From UBA11612 sp963976395 (lineage in GTDB: Bacteria > Pseudomonadota > Alphaproteobacteria > Rhodospirillales > Rhodospirillaceae): a stretch of 64,000 bases of DNA. The first letter of the stretch is position 1. Each line of letters begins with the position of its first letter. Below the pieces are notes generated by a model. The model ran no database searches. It was given only the letters and a program-made list of their open reading frames with translations, and had not been told where the DNA came from. Below, in pieces: positions 1 to 8,906 of this stretch. Location: the NCBI GenBank assembly GCA_963976395.1, contig CAXBLG010000003.1, positions 62,001 through 126,000 of the forward strand. Direction: 5' to 3'. Made by a program: the position numbers and the translations under genes.

Positions 1-7
1 TTGGACG

Positions 8-1309
8 TTAAGCACCTGGAATACGCTCAATTCGCGCGCCGCACGCCGCCAGCTTCTCTTCCAGCCGCTCATACCCACGATCGAGGTGATAGACGCGGTT
101 GACTAGGGTTTCACCCGCTGCCGCCAATCCCGCAAGAATGAGCGAGGATGAAGCCCTCAGATCCGTTGCCATGACCGGTGCGCCCGACAATTTAGCTGCC
201 CCCCGGATAATCGCGGACGCGCCGTGGACATTCACATCGACGCCAAACCGGGTCAGCTCAGGTACATGCACGAAGCGGTTCTCGAATATCGTTTCGGTGA
301 TCATGGCCGCACCGGTTGCTGTGGCCATCAAGGCCATCCACTGGGCCTGCATGTCGGTGGGAAATCCGGGATAGGGCTCGGTCATCACATCAACACCCGA
401 AAGTCCATTTTCCGCCGAGACCGTGAAGCCCTCGTCCGTCTGCTCAATTTTCACGCCAGCTTGGCGCATCGCGTCTAAAACAGACTCCATCAAGTCGTAG
501 CGCGTCCCCTTTAAGGCGATACAACCTCGGGTAATCGCGGCCGCAATGGCGTATGTGCCCGTCTCAATGCGATCCGGAATGACGGCCACCCGAGCGCCGT
601 GCAATGACTTTACGCCGCTAATCCGCAGCGTTCCCGACCCCAGGCCAGAGATTTGCGCTCCCATAGCGTTCAAGCATTCGGCGAGATTGGTAATTTCCGG
701 CTCGCGCGCCGCGTTTTCCAGAACCGTTTCCCCTTCGGCGAGCGCGGCTGCCATGAGGAGATTTTCTGTCGCCCCGACGGTCACTTTTGGGAAAACAATA
801 TTGGCCCCTTTGAGGCCACCCGGTGCCGAGGCGTGAATATACCCCTCTTTAAGGGAGATGCGTGCGCCAAGGCTCTCCAGGGCTTTGAGATGTAGGTCCA
901 CAGGGCGCGTTCCAATCGCGCAGCCGCCCGGCAGTGACACCTTGGCTTCACCCATACGCGCGAGAAGCGGGCCTAATACCAAAACCGACGCCCGCATCCG
1001 GCGCACCAGATCGTAAGGCGCGGTAACGTTTGTGATGTTGCCGCCGGTCAGAGTCATTGTACGGCCGGTCGCGCCAGCCGCACCCGTTTCGCTACCTGCC
1101 CCCACTGCGGACTGATCAATGTGCACACCATGCTGCCGCAGCAGATTCGCCATCGTCCCGATATCGGCGAGTTCAGGCATATTGGTCAGAGTGAGCGGCT
1201 CGTCGCTTAGCATGCCGGCCGCCATTAGCGGCAGCGCGGCGTTTTTGGCACCACCAATCACAATTTCGCCGCGCAGCGGTATTCCGCCGTGTATTCGAAT
1301 GGCGTCCAC
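8..1309 (-). CDS. murA: UDP-N-acetylglucosamine 1-carboxyvinyltransferase (MurA)
   Basis: Transfers enolpyruvate from PEP to UDP-GlcNAc, the first committed cytosolic step of peptidoglycan synthesis. The product is 433 residues if translation starts at the GTG at 1309, which has an AGGAAG ribosome site a few bases upstream; an in-frame ATG at 1387 would add 26 residues that do not look like the family. The substrate-binding Lys lies in GGAKNAAL near residue 22 and the catalytic Cys in PGGCAIGTRPVDLHL at residue 130. A Gly/Ala-rich insertion at about residues 68-82 makes it slightly longer than E. coli MurA. It lies downstream of dcd on the same strand. Identification is secure; only the start is open. 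Confidence 0.96.
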   Translation of the reverse strand: MDAIRIHGGIPLRGEIVIGGAKNAALPLMAAGMLSDEPLTLTNMPELADIGTMANLLRQHGVHIDQSAVGAGSETGAAGATGRTMTLTGGNITNVTAPYDLVRRMRASVLVLGPLLARMGEAKVSLPGGCAIGTRPVDLHLKALESLGARISLKEGYIHASAPGGLKGANIVFPKVTVGATENLLMAAALAEGETVLENAAREPEITNLAECLNAMGAQISGLGSGTLRISGVKSLHGARVAVIPDRIETGTYAIAAAITRGCIALKGTRYDLMESVLDAMRQAGVKIEQTDEGFTVSAENGLSGVDVMTEPYPGFPTDMQAQWMALMATATGAAMITETIFENRFVHVPELTRFGVDVNVHGASAIIRGAAKLSGAPVMATDLRASSSLILAGLAAAGETLVNRVYHLDRGYERLEEKLAACGARIERIPGA

Positions 1310-1395
1310 TGGTTTTTTCTTCCTATCTGAAACTTGCGACCAGACCGGCCACCCACACGTGTATATGAACAGGCTTTTGCGGCACACTCATGGCG

Positions 1396-1950
1396 CTATA
1401 GCCGCGGCAATGTGACGCCCTTTTGGCCTTGATACTTGCCTTTGCGATCACTGTAAGAGGTTTCACAAACACTGTCCGCTTTCAAAAAGATGAACTGCGC
1501 CGCTCCTTCATTCGCATAAATGCGGGCGGGCAACGGCGTTGTGTTGGAAAACTCAAGGGTCACGTGCCCCTCCCATTCCGGCTCTAAGGGCGTAACATTC
1601 ACGATTATACCACAGCGGGCGTAGGTTGATTTACCAAGGCAGATCACAAGGACGTCCCTGGGAATGCGGAAATATTCCACCGTCCGCGCTAAGGCGAAGC
1701 TGTTTGGAGGAATCACACACACCTCGGCCTTGCGATCGACAAAGCCGGTGGAGGAGAAATCCTTGGGATCAACGACAGCAGAATCAACATTGGTGAAAAT
1801 CTTGAAATCATCAGATACGCGAGCATCGTATCCATACGACGATACACCGTAGGAAATGACACCTTCACGCTGCAGACCATCGGTAAAGGGCTCAATCATC
1901 CCTTTCTCCGTGGCCATTTTACGGATCCAGGTATCCGGCATCACTGACAT
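1396..1950 (-). CDS. dcd: dCTP deaminase
   Basis: Deaminates dCTP to dUTP, feeding thymidylate synthesis. At 184 residues it has the normal family length. The core GKSTYARCG and the active-site stretch PLEPEWEGHVTLEFSN, which carries the catalytic Glu, are intact, as is the C-terminal YQGQKG tail that closes over the nucleotide. The first ATG (1950) has a GAGGG element about 11 bases upstream; the ATG three codons later (1941) is an alternative. It is followed by murA on the same strand with an 86-base gap. Confidence 0.96.
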   Translation of the reverse strand: MSVMPDTWIRKMATEKGMIEPFTDGLQREGVISYGVSSYGYDARVSDDFKIFTNVDSAVVDPKDFSSTGFVDRKAEVCVIPPNSFALARTVEYFRIPRDVLVICLGKSTYARCGIIVNVTPLEPEWEGHVTLEFSNTTPLPARIYANEGAAQFIFLKADSVCETSYSDRKGKYQGQKGVTLPRL

Positions 1951-2039
1951 TGGCGGAAAATCCCTCGTGAGAACACCATGGAAGCGACGTCCACGGCCCT
2001 AATCCACATCTTGTAGCCCAGCTTAGAGTCCCCCTCAAG

Positions 2040-2213
2040 CTATGGAGAGTCCTCCACCTTTGTCGGGTCCGTCTTGGTTTCATCTGGGCTGCCGGCACTC
2101 CTTGCCCGCTTCTGAGCTTTCCGGCGAAGCAGGTTTTCCCGCAATGCGTCCGCGGAGCGCTGCTGGGCTTTGGGATTGGGTCTAGGTCCAGCAGATGGCG
2201 TTGATTTGCCCAA
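2040..2213 (-). CDS. Small basic protein, conserved in alphaproteobacteria (unknown function)
   Basis: A 57-residue frame starting at TTG (2213), with GAGGT seven bases upstream. The centre carries ALRENLLRRKAQKRAR, a strongly basic helix. From memory, short alphaproteobacterial proteins with an 'ALRxNLxRRKAQ' core sit near cell-wall or nucleotide genes, so this is probably real. The C-terminus is acidic and probably disordered. It lies 89 bases upstream of dcd on the same strand. The frame is open further upstream to an ATG at 2315, but that part shows no family resemblance. Function unknown. Confidence 0.45.
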   Translation of the reverse strand: MGKSTPSAGPRPNPKAQQRSADALRENLLRRKAQKRARSAGSPDETKTDPTKVEDSP

Positions 2214-2382
2214 GGAACATACCTCTTGTTGTGGATAAGTACTGTGCACGGCTAGAAGGGCTGTGGCCGGCCGGATAATAACCCATTTTTCCTCGGCCGA
2301 CAGGCAGTTGCGCACCCAGAAGGCCTATGGCATGTTCCGCGCCTTCTTGGGCGGGGCTCATCGCCCTTCTCGCCCTCTCGGC

Positions 2383-2457
2383 GCTGCCGTAGCTCAGTGG
2401 TAGAGCACCCCCTTGGTAAGGGGGAGGTCCGCAGTTCAATCCTGCGCGGCAGCACCA
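2383..2457 (+). tRNA. tRNA-Thr (anticodon GGT)
   Basis: A full cloverleaf can be drawn. The acceptor stem GCTGCCG pairs with CGGCAGC; the anticodon arm is CCCCC-TTGGTAA-GGGGG, giving anticodon GGT; the T arm is CGCAG-TTCAATC-CTGCG. The discriminator A is followed by an encoded CCA at 2455-2457. GGT reads the ACC and ACT threonine codons. Confidence 0.97.
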
Positions 2458-2575
2458 TTTTCCTCGATTAATCAAGGCATCCCGGCAACACCCGGCCAAA
2501 GGATTTACGTTAGTCTCTGGTAAACATTGTGCGGTTATAGATGGCGCACACCGGACCGGGGAAACGGGACGCCGC

Positions 2576-3478
2576 ATGGCCACTAAGATTTCGTTGGTAA
2601 CACCGACCTTTAATCGCGCGGAGATTCTTCCTGCGACACTGGACTCGATTGCCCAGCAGCGCGGGCATTACGATCTTCAATATGTCGTAATGGACGGCGG
2701 CTCTACGGATGGCACACAGGAGATCATCAAGGCCCGCCGCGATATTGTCACCGATTACATCTCCGCGCCCGACGATGGAATGTATGACGCCATCGTCAAG
2801 GGGTTCGCCCGCTGCGATGGGGACGTCTTCGGCTGGATCAACAGCGATGATACTTTGTTTCCGTGGACTCTCAGCCTTGTGAGCCGCCTGTTTGAGGAAA
2901 TCCCCACCGCGCAATGGATCAGTACGTTGACACAGGCCGCCATCGACGCAGCCGGGGACATTATGTATTTACGCAAAGTGCCGGGCTATTCCCAGCAAGC
3001 GTTCTTCGACGGGGTATACTTCGGTTTTGGCGGCGCAGGCGATTCCCATGCCACCGAATTCATCCAACAAGAATCAACTTTTTTCCGCCGCGCGTTGTGG
3101 GAGAAAGTCGGTCCGGCCGCGCTTGCAAGCCAGTCGTTAGCCGGGGATTTTGCCCTTTGGACAGCGTTCATGGCCGAAGCACCGCCGCTCGGTGTCGATG
3201 CGCCCCTGGGGGCCTTTCGGGTTCACAGCGCCGGGCAACTCAGCCGCGGCCAACGCGACATCTATGTGCAACAGTGTAAAGACGCATTGAACACGACCCG
3301 CACCCGCCTTCAGTATGTTCCAAAGCCCGTAGAGGGAGCAGCCACGTACACCGGCCTATATGCCGAAAAACAATCCCCCGAAGATAAGGCAAGCTCTTGG
3401 AGTGTCGCCGAGCGTCAGTTTCATGTTCTGCCGCCGGGAGATTTAAAATCGGCAATCAAACAGCGGCGCATCTTTTAA
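2576..3478 (+). CDS. Family 2 glycosyltransferase
   Basis: A 300-residue cytosolic GT-A enzyme that should move a sugar from an activated nucleotide sugar to a glycan acceptor. The N-terminus has the family 2 signature (SLVTPTFNRAE, then VVMDGGSTDGT near residues 37-47) and a metal-binding acidic motif NSDD near residue 89. There is no membrane segment. It begins just downstream of tRNA-Thr and is followed, 23 bases on, by an FkbM methyltransferase and then a GT-B glycosyltransferase, so it probably heads a short glycan operon. Donor and acceptor cannot be told. Confidence 0.9.
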   Translation: MATKISLVTPTFNRAEILPATLDSIAQQRGHYDLQYVVMDGGSTDGTQEIIKARRDIVTDYISAPDDGMYDAIVKGFARCDGDVFGWINSDDTLFPWTLSLVSRLFEEIPTAQWISTLTQAAIDAAGDIMYLRKVPGYSQQAFFDGVYFGFGGAGDSHATEFIQQESTFFRRALWEKVGPAALASQSLAGDFALWTAFMAEAPPLGVDAPLGAFRVHSAGQLSRGQRDIYVQQCKDALNTTRTRLQYVPKPVEGAATYTGLYAEKQSPEDKASSWSVAERQFHVLPPGDLKSAIKQRRIF

Positions 3479-3501
3479 GCCCTACAAAGAAGGCAGCGAC
3501 A

Positions 3502-4242
3502 ATGGACATTCCCAAAAAGACGGCGGAGAGAGCACTATGGGCGCTTACGGAGTCCGCAAAAGAGATCGTGGAAGCCAACCCGCTTGAGTTCATGAAGCCG
3601 GTCCTGTCGCACTACAATGCCCTTAAGCGTATAAGAGACAGAGGCGTCGATGTAAAAACCGTGATCGACTTAGGGGCCGCGCGAGGCTCATGGTCGAAAA
3701 TGGCCCATGTGGTTTGGCCGAAGTCGCACTGTCATATGATCGAGGCCAATCATAGCTGGGAACGGGAGTTGCATGAACTCGCCGCCGACCCTGCCTACAG
3801 CTACGTGATCGCTGCGGCAGGTCCAAAGAAGGGGGATGGTCACTTCAAGTTTTCCGAAGACCCCTACGGCGGCGTCGCAAGAACCGAAGAAGGTGAGGGA
3901 ACCGGGCGCGTTCCCATGATTACCGTCGACTCAGAATGCGCCGAACGTGGTTTTGATGCCCCCATCCTGCTGAAGTTCGATACCCACGGCTTCGAACGTG
4001 AAATTTTGGCAGGCGCGGGAGAAACACTGAAGAAAACCAGTCTTATCGTGATCGAGGCCTATAACTTCGGCATGCGCGAGAAGCGCTTCCCGGCCATGCT
4101 TGATTTGCTGGAGGACTTGGGATTTCGTTGCATCGACATCGGCGAGCCGCTGTTTCGCGATTACGACCGCAGCTTTTGGCAAATCGATTTCTTTTTGGTG
4201 CCGATTGATCGGCCGGAATTTCAATACGGCGGCTATAAGTGA
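3502..4242 (+). CDS. FkbM family methyltransferase
   Basis: Predicted SAM-dependent O-methyltransferase of 246 residues. The frame is open from 3397 but overlaps the preceding gene; the ATG at 3502 has GAAGG upstream and begins just after that gene ends. Motif I is VIDLGAARGSWS near residue 53, and the FkbM signature LLKFDTHGFEREIL lies near residue 155, where many members have KIDVEG-E. It sits between two glycosyltransferases, so a sugar hydroxyl is a likely target. Inference only. Confidence 0.85.
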   Translation: MDIPKKTAERALWALTESAKEIVEANPLEFMKPVLSHYNALKRIRDRGVDVKTVIDLGAARGSWSKMAHVVWPKSHCHMIEANHSWERELHELAADPAYSYVIAAAGPKKGDGHFKFSEDPYGGVARTEEGEGTGRVPMITVDSECAERGFDAPILLKFDTHGFEREILAGAGETLKKTSLIVIEAYNFGMREKRFPAMLDLLEDLGFRCIDIGEPLFRDYDRSFWQIDFFLVPIDRPEFQYGGYK

Positions 4243-4276
4243 GCGATATGCCACAATTAAATCGGACGGACGCCCG

Positions 4277-5569
4277 ATGAAGATAACACTTATCAACACC
4301 CTAGACGTTCAAGGCGGTGCAGCACGTGCCGCTCACAGACTTCACAAAGGATTATGTGAGATCGGCGCGAACAGCACTTATTTTGTGCGAGACCGCCGCC
4401 TGAAAGACCCAACGGTTCGTCAATTCATTCCCGATCCGTCGGACGCCGCCGTGGCTTACCGTAAAGAACGGAAAGAGGCTCTGACCGCCGCCTATGACGC
4501 TTATAAAGATACGCGCGACCCCGACATCGAGCAGTTCAGTCAGGAGCGCGTGGACGGCGACGAGAATTTTTTCATCCAGCGCCCGCCCGCAGATGTCATC
4601 AATCTCCACTGGGTTGCCGGGTTTGTGGATTACCCGTTATTTTTTACACCCGAGCGCACACGCAGCCCGGTGGTATGGACGCTGCACGACATGAACCCGT
4701 TTACCGGCGGCTGCCACTATGACCTCGGATGCGAGAAGTATACGCGGCGCTGCGGGGCCTGTCCGTTACTAGGGTCCAATAAAGACGACGATCTAACGCG
4801 GCAGATATTCGACTCTAAAGCGAAGATCTTCGAGTCCTGGCCGTCACATATGTTGCACATCGTAACGCCAAGTCACTGGCTTCGAGACACGTCCCGCGCA
4901 AGCGCGCTGTTCGGAAAGTTCGACGCCACATGCATTCCAAACAGCATAGAGACCGATGTTTTTCGGCCGATGAATAAAACGCAGGCGCGCGCTGAACTTG
5001 GACTGCCGGCTGATGCGCGAGTAGTTTTGTTTATGTCTCATCAAGTGGGACTGGCGCGCAAGGGCTTTCGCGATCTGGTCCGCGCACTGTCTTTGATTCC
5101 CGATACCGACAACCTTATCCTCCTCGGCATTGGCGACAAAGCAGATGTGCCGGTTGACGCACCGTTTCGCGTTATTCAACTCAAATACATCAGCGGCGAC
5201 CAGCAAGTCGCTCTCATCTATAACGCGGCCGACGTCACCGCGGTACCGTCACAGCAGGACAACTTGCCTAACACCATGGTCGAATCCTTAAGCTGCGGCA
5301 CACCTGTCGTGGGATTTAATGTCGGCGGAATCCCTGATCTTGTGAAAAACGGTGAAACCGGATTCTTGGCGACCAAAGGCAATATAGGGGCGCTAAGCGC
5401 TGCATTTGTCGAAGCATTCGCCGACGCAGATCGATTGCGCAAATACGGTCTGCAAGGTCGCAAGCTTATTGAAACGATGTGCGCTTCAGACGTTCAAGCG
5501 AAGGCGTACCTCGCGTTATATGCGCAAGTAATAGAGTCCGCACATCGAGGTGGCAATCACGGAAGGTAA
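4277..5569 (+). CDS. Family 4 (GT-B) glycosyltransferase
   Basis: A 430-residue retaining glycosyltransferase. The ATG at 4277 opens with the typical N-terminal Rossmann strand (MKITLINTLDVQGGAARAA), so the longer open frame from 4100 is not used. The C-terminal lobe has the nucleotide-sugar site PSQQDNLPNTMVESLSCG-TPVVGFNVGG with the E-x7-E-like arrangement. The middle includes a Cys-rich stretch near residues 150-168 (CHYDLGCEKY, CGACP), common in this WcaL/WcaC-like subgroup. It is the third gene of the plus-strand glycan run; its stop is 9 bases from the stop of the convergent methyltransferase. Confidence 0.9.
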   Translation: MKITLINTLDVQGGAARAAHRLHKGLCEIGANSTYFVRDRRLKDPTVRQFIPDPSDAAVAYRKERKEALTAAYDAYKDTRDPDIEQFSQERVDGDENFFIQRPPADVINLHWVAGFVDYPLFFTPERTRSPVVWTLHDMNPFTGGCHYDLGCEKYTRRCGACPLLGSNKDDDLTRQIFDSKAKIFESWPSHMLHIVTPSHWLRDTSRASALFGKFDATCIPNSIETDVFRPMNKTQARAELGLPADARVVLFMSHQVGLARKGFRDLVRALSLIPDTDNLILLGIGDKADVPVDAPFRVIQLKYISGDQQVALIYNAADVTAVPSQQDNLPNTMVESLSCGTPVVGFNVGGIPDLVKNGETGFLATKGNIGALSAAFVEAFADADRLRKYGLQGRKLIETMCASDVQAKAYLALYAQVIESAHRGGNHGR

Positions 5570-5578
5570 AAGTAAGGT

Positions 5579-6391
5579 TTATGCCTTCTTTTTTCTGAAT
5601 ACAGTCAACCCCTCTGCATTTCGACTTAACAACGCGGTATATGCGTTGGCCATGTTTTCCGCCTGGCGCTTAGGCGACGTAAAGAATTTAAGCGCGCGAT
5701 CAGACATTTTCTTTTGAAACTCAGCTAACGCGACCGCAGTGCGTTCACGCTTCTGGTTAACAAACTCGATATACTCCATGACTTCTTCGTGAAGAATCGT
5801 CGCCATGTCTTGCTCAATCAAAAAGCCTTCAGAGCGGAGCAGGAAGCGAATGAGGGTAGGCGAGTAAACATTTATGTGCCCATAGCTCAGGCAATGCTCG
5901 TATTTTTCGTCAATTCCTTCGTGATAATCGAGAGGTACTTCAAGTATGCAACGGGGCGCAACGCGCCGAACTTCTCGCAACAAAGTGCGTTCATACTCCA
6001 CATGTTCAAGCACATGGCATAGAACTACAGCGTCAAAGGAGTCATTTTCATAGGGGATTCTATAGCCATCGAAGCGTTCTGCGTTTTTCAGATTTGGAAT
6101 TCCCCGCGCCTTGATAACTTCAACGCCCGAATGCGCAATTTCAAGCGCATGTAGCTCATCTCCAAATCCGGCACTACTCAAATGCATGAGGACACTGCCT
6201 TCGCCAGCCCCAACCTCCAAAATCCTCGACGGCTTAAAACCTGCACGGTTACAGACTTCAATCAGGTTTTTTGCTTTGTACTTGGCTCCGAGATCGCGCC
6301 ACGGGCTTACCCCCGAATACCTCTCGTCGTAGTCCGCGTTGATCGTGCTTTGTAGAACGACTTGCGCCTCGGGCTGCGGTTTACTTTTCAT
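5579..6391 (-). CDS. Class I SAM-dependent methyltransferase
   Basis: A 270-residue protein with a Methyltransf_11/25-type fold. Motif I is ILEVGAGEGSVL (near residue 57), the acidic ribose-binding residue follows in ALEIAHSG, and motif II/post-I is VVLCHVLEHVEYE. The last 70 residues are basic and helical. It is on the strand opposite the surrounding glycosyltransferases and convergent with the GT-B gene. The substrate is unknown; the neighbourhood suggests a glycan or lipid-linked sugar. Confidence 0.85.
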   Translation of the reverse strand: MKSKPQPEAQVVLQSTINADYDERYSGVSPWRDLGAKYKAKNLIEVCNRAGFKPSRILEVGAGEGSVLMHLSSAGFGDELHALEIAHSGVEVIKARGIPNLKNAERFDGYRIPYENDSFDAVVLCHVLEHVEYERTLLREVRRVAPRCILEVPLDYHEGIDEKYEHCLSYGHINVYSPTLIRFLLRSEGFLIEQDMATILHEEVMEYIEFVNQKRERTAVALAEFQKKMSDRALKFFTSPKRQAENMANAYTALLSRNAEGLTVFRKKKA

Positions 6392-6595
6392 GCTGCATTC
6401 CCAGTGTTTTAGATCATTTCAGAGCAACAACCGTATTTTGAATACCGGTAAAAGGTTTCACTTTCCTTTATCAGTTGCTGTTACTCTGGAAGGCTCATAC
6501 CGGCGGCTTGCCGCTCCGACCGAGGTCGGGCATACAGTGTCATCAGAATACTACCGGAACAAACCACACAATAGGCCGTGCGACGGAGCGAACGC

Positions 6596-7696
6596 ATGCG
6601 ATTCTTGCAAATCAACACGTACTATCCGGCCTATCTTCAGGATTTTTACGCGGCGCGCCCGGGTCTTTTCTCGGCTGATTACGTGACCCAGATCGACGCA
6701 TTGCTCAATGACGGATTTTCCGATTCCCACATCTTTTTCCGGACATTGAAGGATCACGGCTTCGAGACTTTCCAAGTCGCCATCAACAATCCGGTCTCAC
6801 AAAATGCCTGGCTCGCCGAGCACGGATTGCCCCTTCGGCCCGACAACGAACACCCCCTGACCACCTTGCAGCAAATCGAGCATTTCGCACCTGACATTGT
6901 CTACACAACGGACGTCGTCACACTGAGCTCATCGCTCCTGAGGCAGCTTAAATCAAAGCCGCCTGTTGTCGCGGGCTGGCGGGGATATCCATTGCCTGAG
7001 AAAGCAGACCTGTCTGCTTACGACCTTGTTCTCACAAGTTTCGACCGCATATTCGAAGAAGCGAAAGCGCGCGGCGCGAAAGCCGTGGAGAGATTTCACC
7101 CGGGCTTTCCGGAAAATATCCCCGTTCTCAATGAACCTCGAGGGCAAAAGTGGGACGTCGTATTTTCCGGCTCAATAACGCCGGAACATAAACGCCGCAT
7201 CGCCCTTCTGAATTTGCTCGCGGAAATTAGCACTGATCCGGCTTCCGCGTTTTCACTGGGCATCTTCATGCCTGACGCCAAGGCCCTTTCGCCCCATGTG
7301 CAACGCCTGAACCAGCCCGCGGTGTGGGCCCATGATATGTTGCGTTTGCTGCGGAACTCTAAAATCGTTGTCAACATCGACGTTGATGCCTTCGGCGCGC
7401 AGCCGCCCAATATGCGATTAATTGAAGCCACCGGGGCCGGCGCTTTTCTTCTGACACCCTTTCACCCCGAGCTTCCACAATTCTTTGAGCCGGGCGTGGA
7501 AGTGGAGACCTTTAGAAACGAGAATGAACTCGTTTCGAAAATTCACTACTATCTCGCGGACTCCGAGGCCCGAGAAAAAATCGCGCGACAGGGACAGGAA
7601 CGATGCCTGCGTGATCATAACCACAGCGCGCGCACCGCATGGTTTGCAGATATTTTCCGCACAGCATTAGCGAATAGCGGCAAAACCGCTTCATAA
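6596..7696 (+). CDS. Glycosyltransferase, CgeB/GT1-like
   Basis: A 366-residue GT-B-type protein. The ATG at 6596 is preferred: an in-frame ATG at 6578 adds six residues but has no better ribosome site. The N-terminal half has DIVYTTDVV and a Rossmann-like pattern; the C-terminal half carries MRLIEATGAGAFLLTPFHPEL and a final 'AREKIARQGQERCLRDH' helix, the layout of the CgeB-type Glyco_trans_1_2 domain that closes many spore-coat and maturation glycosyltransferases. It stands alone after a 204-base gap. Donor unknown. Confidence 0.75.
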   Translation: MRFLQINTYYPAYLQDFYAARPGLFSADYVTQIDALLNDGFSDSHIFFRTLKDHGFETFQVAINNPVSQNAWLAEHGLPLRPDNEHPLTTLQQIEHFAPDIVYTTDVVTLSSSLLRQLKSKPPVVAGWRGYPLPEKADLSAYDLVLTSFDRIFEEAKARGAKAVERFHPGFPENIPVLNEPRGQKWDVVFSGSITPEHKRRIALLNLLAEISTDPASAFSLGIFMPDAKALSPHVQRLNQPAVWAHDMLRLLRNSKIVVNIDVDAFGAQPPNMRLIEATGAGAFLLTPFHPELPQFFEPGVEVETFRNENELVSKIHYYLADSEAREKIARQGQERCLRDHNHSARTAWFADIFRTALANSGKTAS

Positions 7697-7729
7697 TTCA
7701 TTCGAGCACGAGAAGGTATAGACCTCTAC

Positions 7730-8890
7730 ATGAAACCGACCAACAGCACCTTTTCCGCAGCCGGTACGACCATTTTTGAGGTGACCTCCCGTCTGGCCGC
7801 CGCTCATAAAGCCATTAATCTCGGGCAAGGGTTTCCCGACCACAAAGGTCCGGAAGACGTGCGAGCAAAGGCGCGCGAGTTTCTTGAGGACGAGCCCAAT
7901 CAATATCCGCCAATGATGGGGGTTCCTGTGCTTCGCCAAGCCGTCGCAGACCACGATCGGCGATTCTATAAACTAGACGTGGATTCAGAACGCGGCGTAA
8001 TGGTCACTGCTGGCGCCACGGAGGCGCTGGCAAGCTGCCTCTTCGGTCTTATTGAGCCCGGCGACGAGGTTGTTGTCATTGAACCGCTGTACGACAGCTA
8101 CTTGCCGGTCATCCGGCGGGCCGGTGGTATCCCCCGCATCGTCCGTCTAACACCTCCCCTCTGGGAGTTGCCAAGAGATGACCTTGCGAACGCCTTTAGC
8201 GACAAAACCAAGCTTCTGATTTTAAACTCACCCATGAATCCCAACGGCAAGGTTTTTTCTGCTGATGATCTGTCGTTTGTCGCCGAACTATTGACCCGAC
8301 ACGACGCATACGCGGTCTGCGACGAAGTATACGAACATCTGGTCTTCGACAGCAAACAACATATACCGCTGATCACGTTGCCGGGTATGGCAAAACGGTG
8401 CCTGCGCATCGGTTCTGCGGGAAAGACATTCTCACTGACCGGATGGAAAATCGGCTATGTGGTAGCCGACCCTGCTTTGTTGCAGCCCGTTGCCAGAGCT
8501 CACCAGTTTATTACCTTTACCGTCGTTCCCAATCTTCAGCGCGCCGTGGCTTTTGGTCTTGGAAAGCCCGAGGACTATTTCAAGTCCCTCGCACATGATC
8601 TGCAACAGAAGCGAGACTTCCTATCCGACAAGCTGACTACGATCGGGTTTTCTATCCTTCCCTGCAACGGCACCTATTTCATTACCGCCGATATTTCTCC
8701 GCTTGGCTTTGACGGAAATGACTCTGCGTTTTGTGAACATATCACCACAGAAGCAGGTGTAAGCGCGATTCCCGTTAGCGCCTTTTATGAAAGCGCACCG
8801 CCGGAGAATTTCGTACGCTTTGCATTTTGCAAGGACATCAAGGTCCTGGGAGAAGCTGTAGACCGGTTAACCCGGCACTTCAGAAATTAA
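7730..8890 (+). CDS. PLP-dependent aminotransferase, class I/II (methionine/kynurenine-type)
   Basis: A 386-residue fold-type I aminotransferase. It has the N-terminal substrate loop INLGQGFPD, the PLP-ring Asn/Pro motif NSPMNPNGKVF, the Schiff-base Lys in SAGKTFSLTGWKIGY (near residue 236), and the carboxylate Arg in FVRFAFCK. GQGFPD and SAGKTFSLTGWK are typical of the YbdL / kynurenine-oxoglutarate aminotransferase group, which acts on methionine and aromatic amino acids. The PQQ dehydrogenase follows 16 bases later, so they may share a transcript although no metabolic link is obvious. Confidence 0.88.
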   Translation: MKPTNSTFSAAGTTIFEVTSRLAAAHKAINLGQGFPDHKGPEDVRAKAREFLEDEPNQYPPMMGVPVLRQAVADHDRRFYKLDVDSERGVMVTAGATEALASCLFGLIEPGDEVVVIEPLYDSYLPVIRRAGGIPRIVRLTPPLWELPRDDLANAFSDKTKLLILNSPMNPNGKVFSADDLSFVAELLTRHDAYAVCDEVYEHLVFDSKQHIPLITLPGMAKRCLRIGSAGKTFSLTGWKIGYVVADPALLQPVARAHQFITFTVVPNLQRAVAFGLGKPEDYFKSLAHDLQQKRDFLSDKLTTIGFSILPCNGTYFITADISPLGFDGNDSAFCEHITTEAGVSAIPVSAFYESAPPENFVRFAFCKDIKVLGEAVDRLTRHFRN

Positions 8891-8906
8891 ATTGATAGGA
8901 AAACTC

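Noticed and set aside
2182..2583. A minus-strand open frame of 133 codons covering tRNA-Thr
   Set aside because: It crosses the tRNA on the other strand and has no protein-like pattern; the tRNA explains the sequence.
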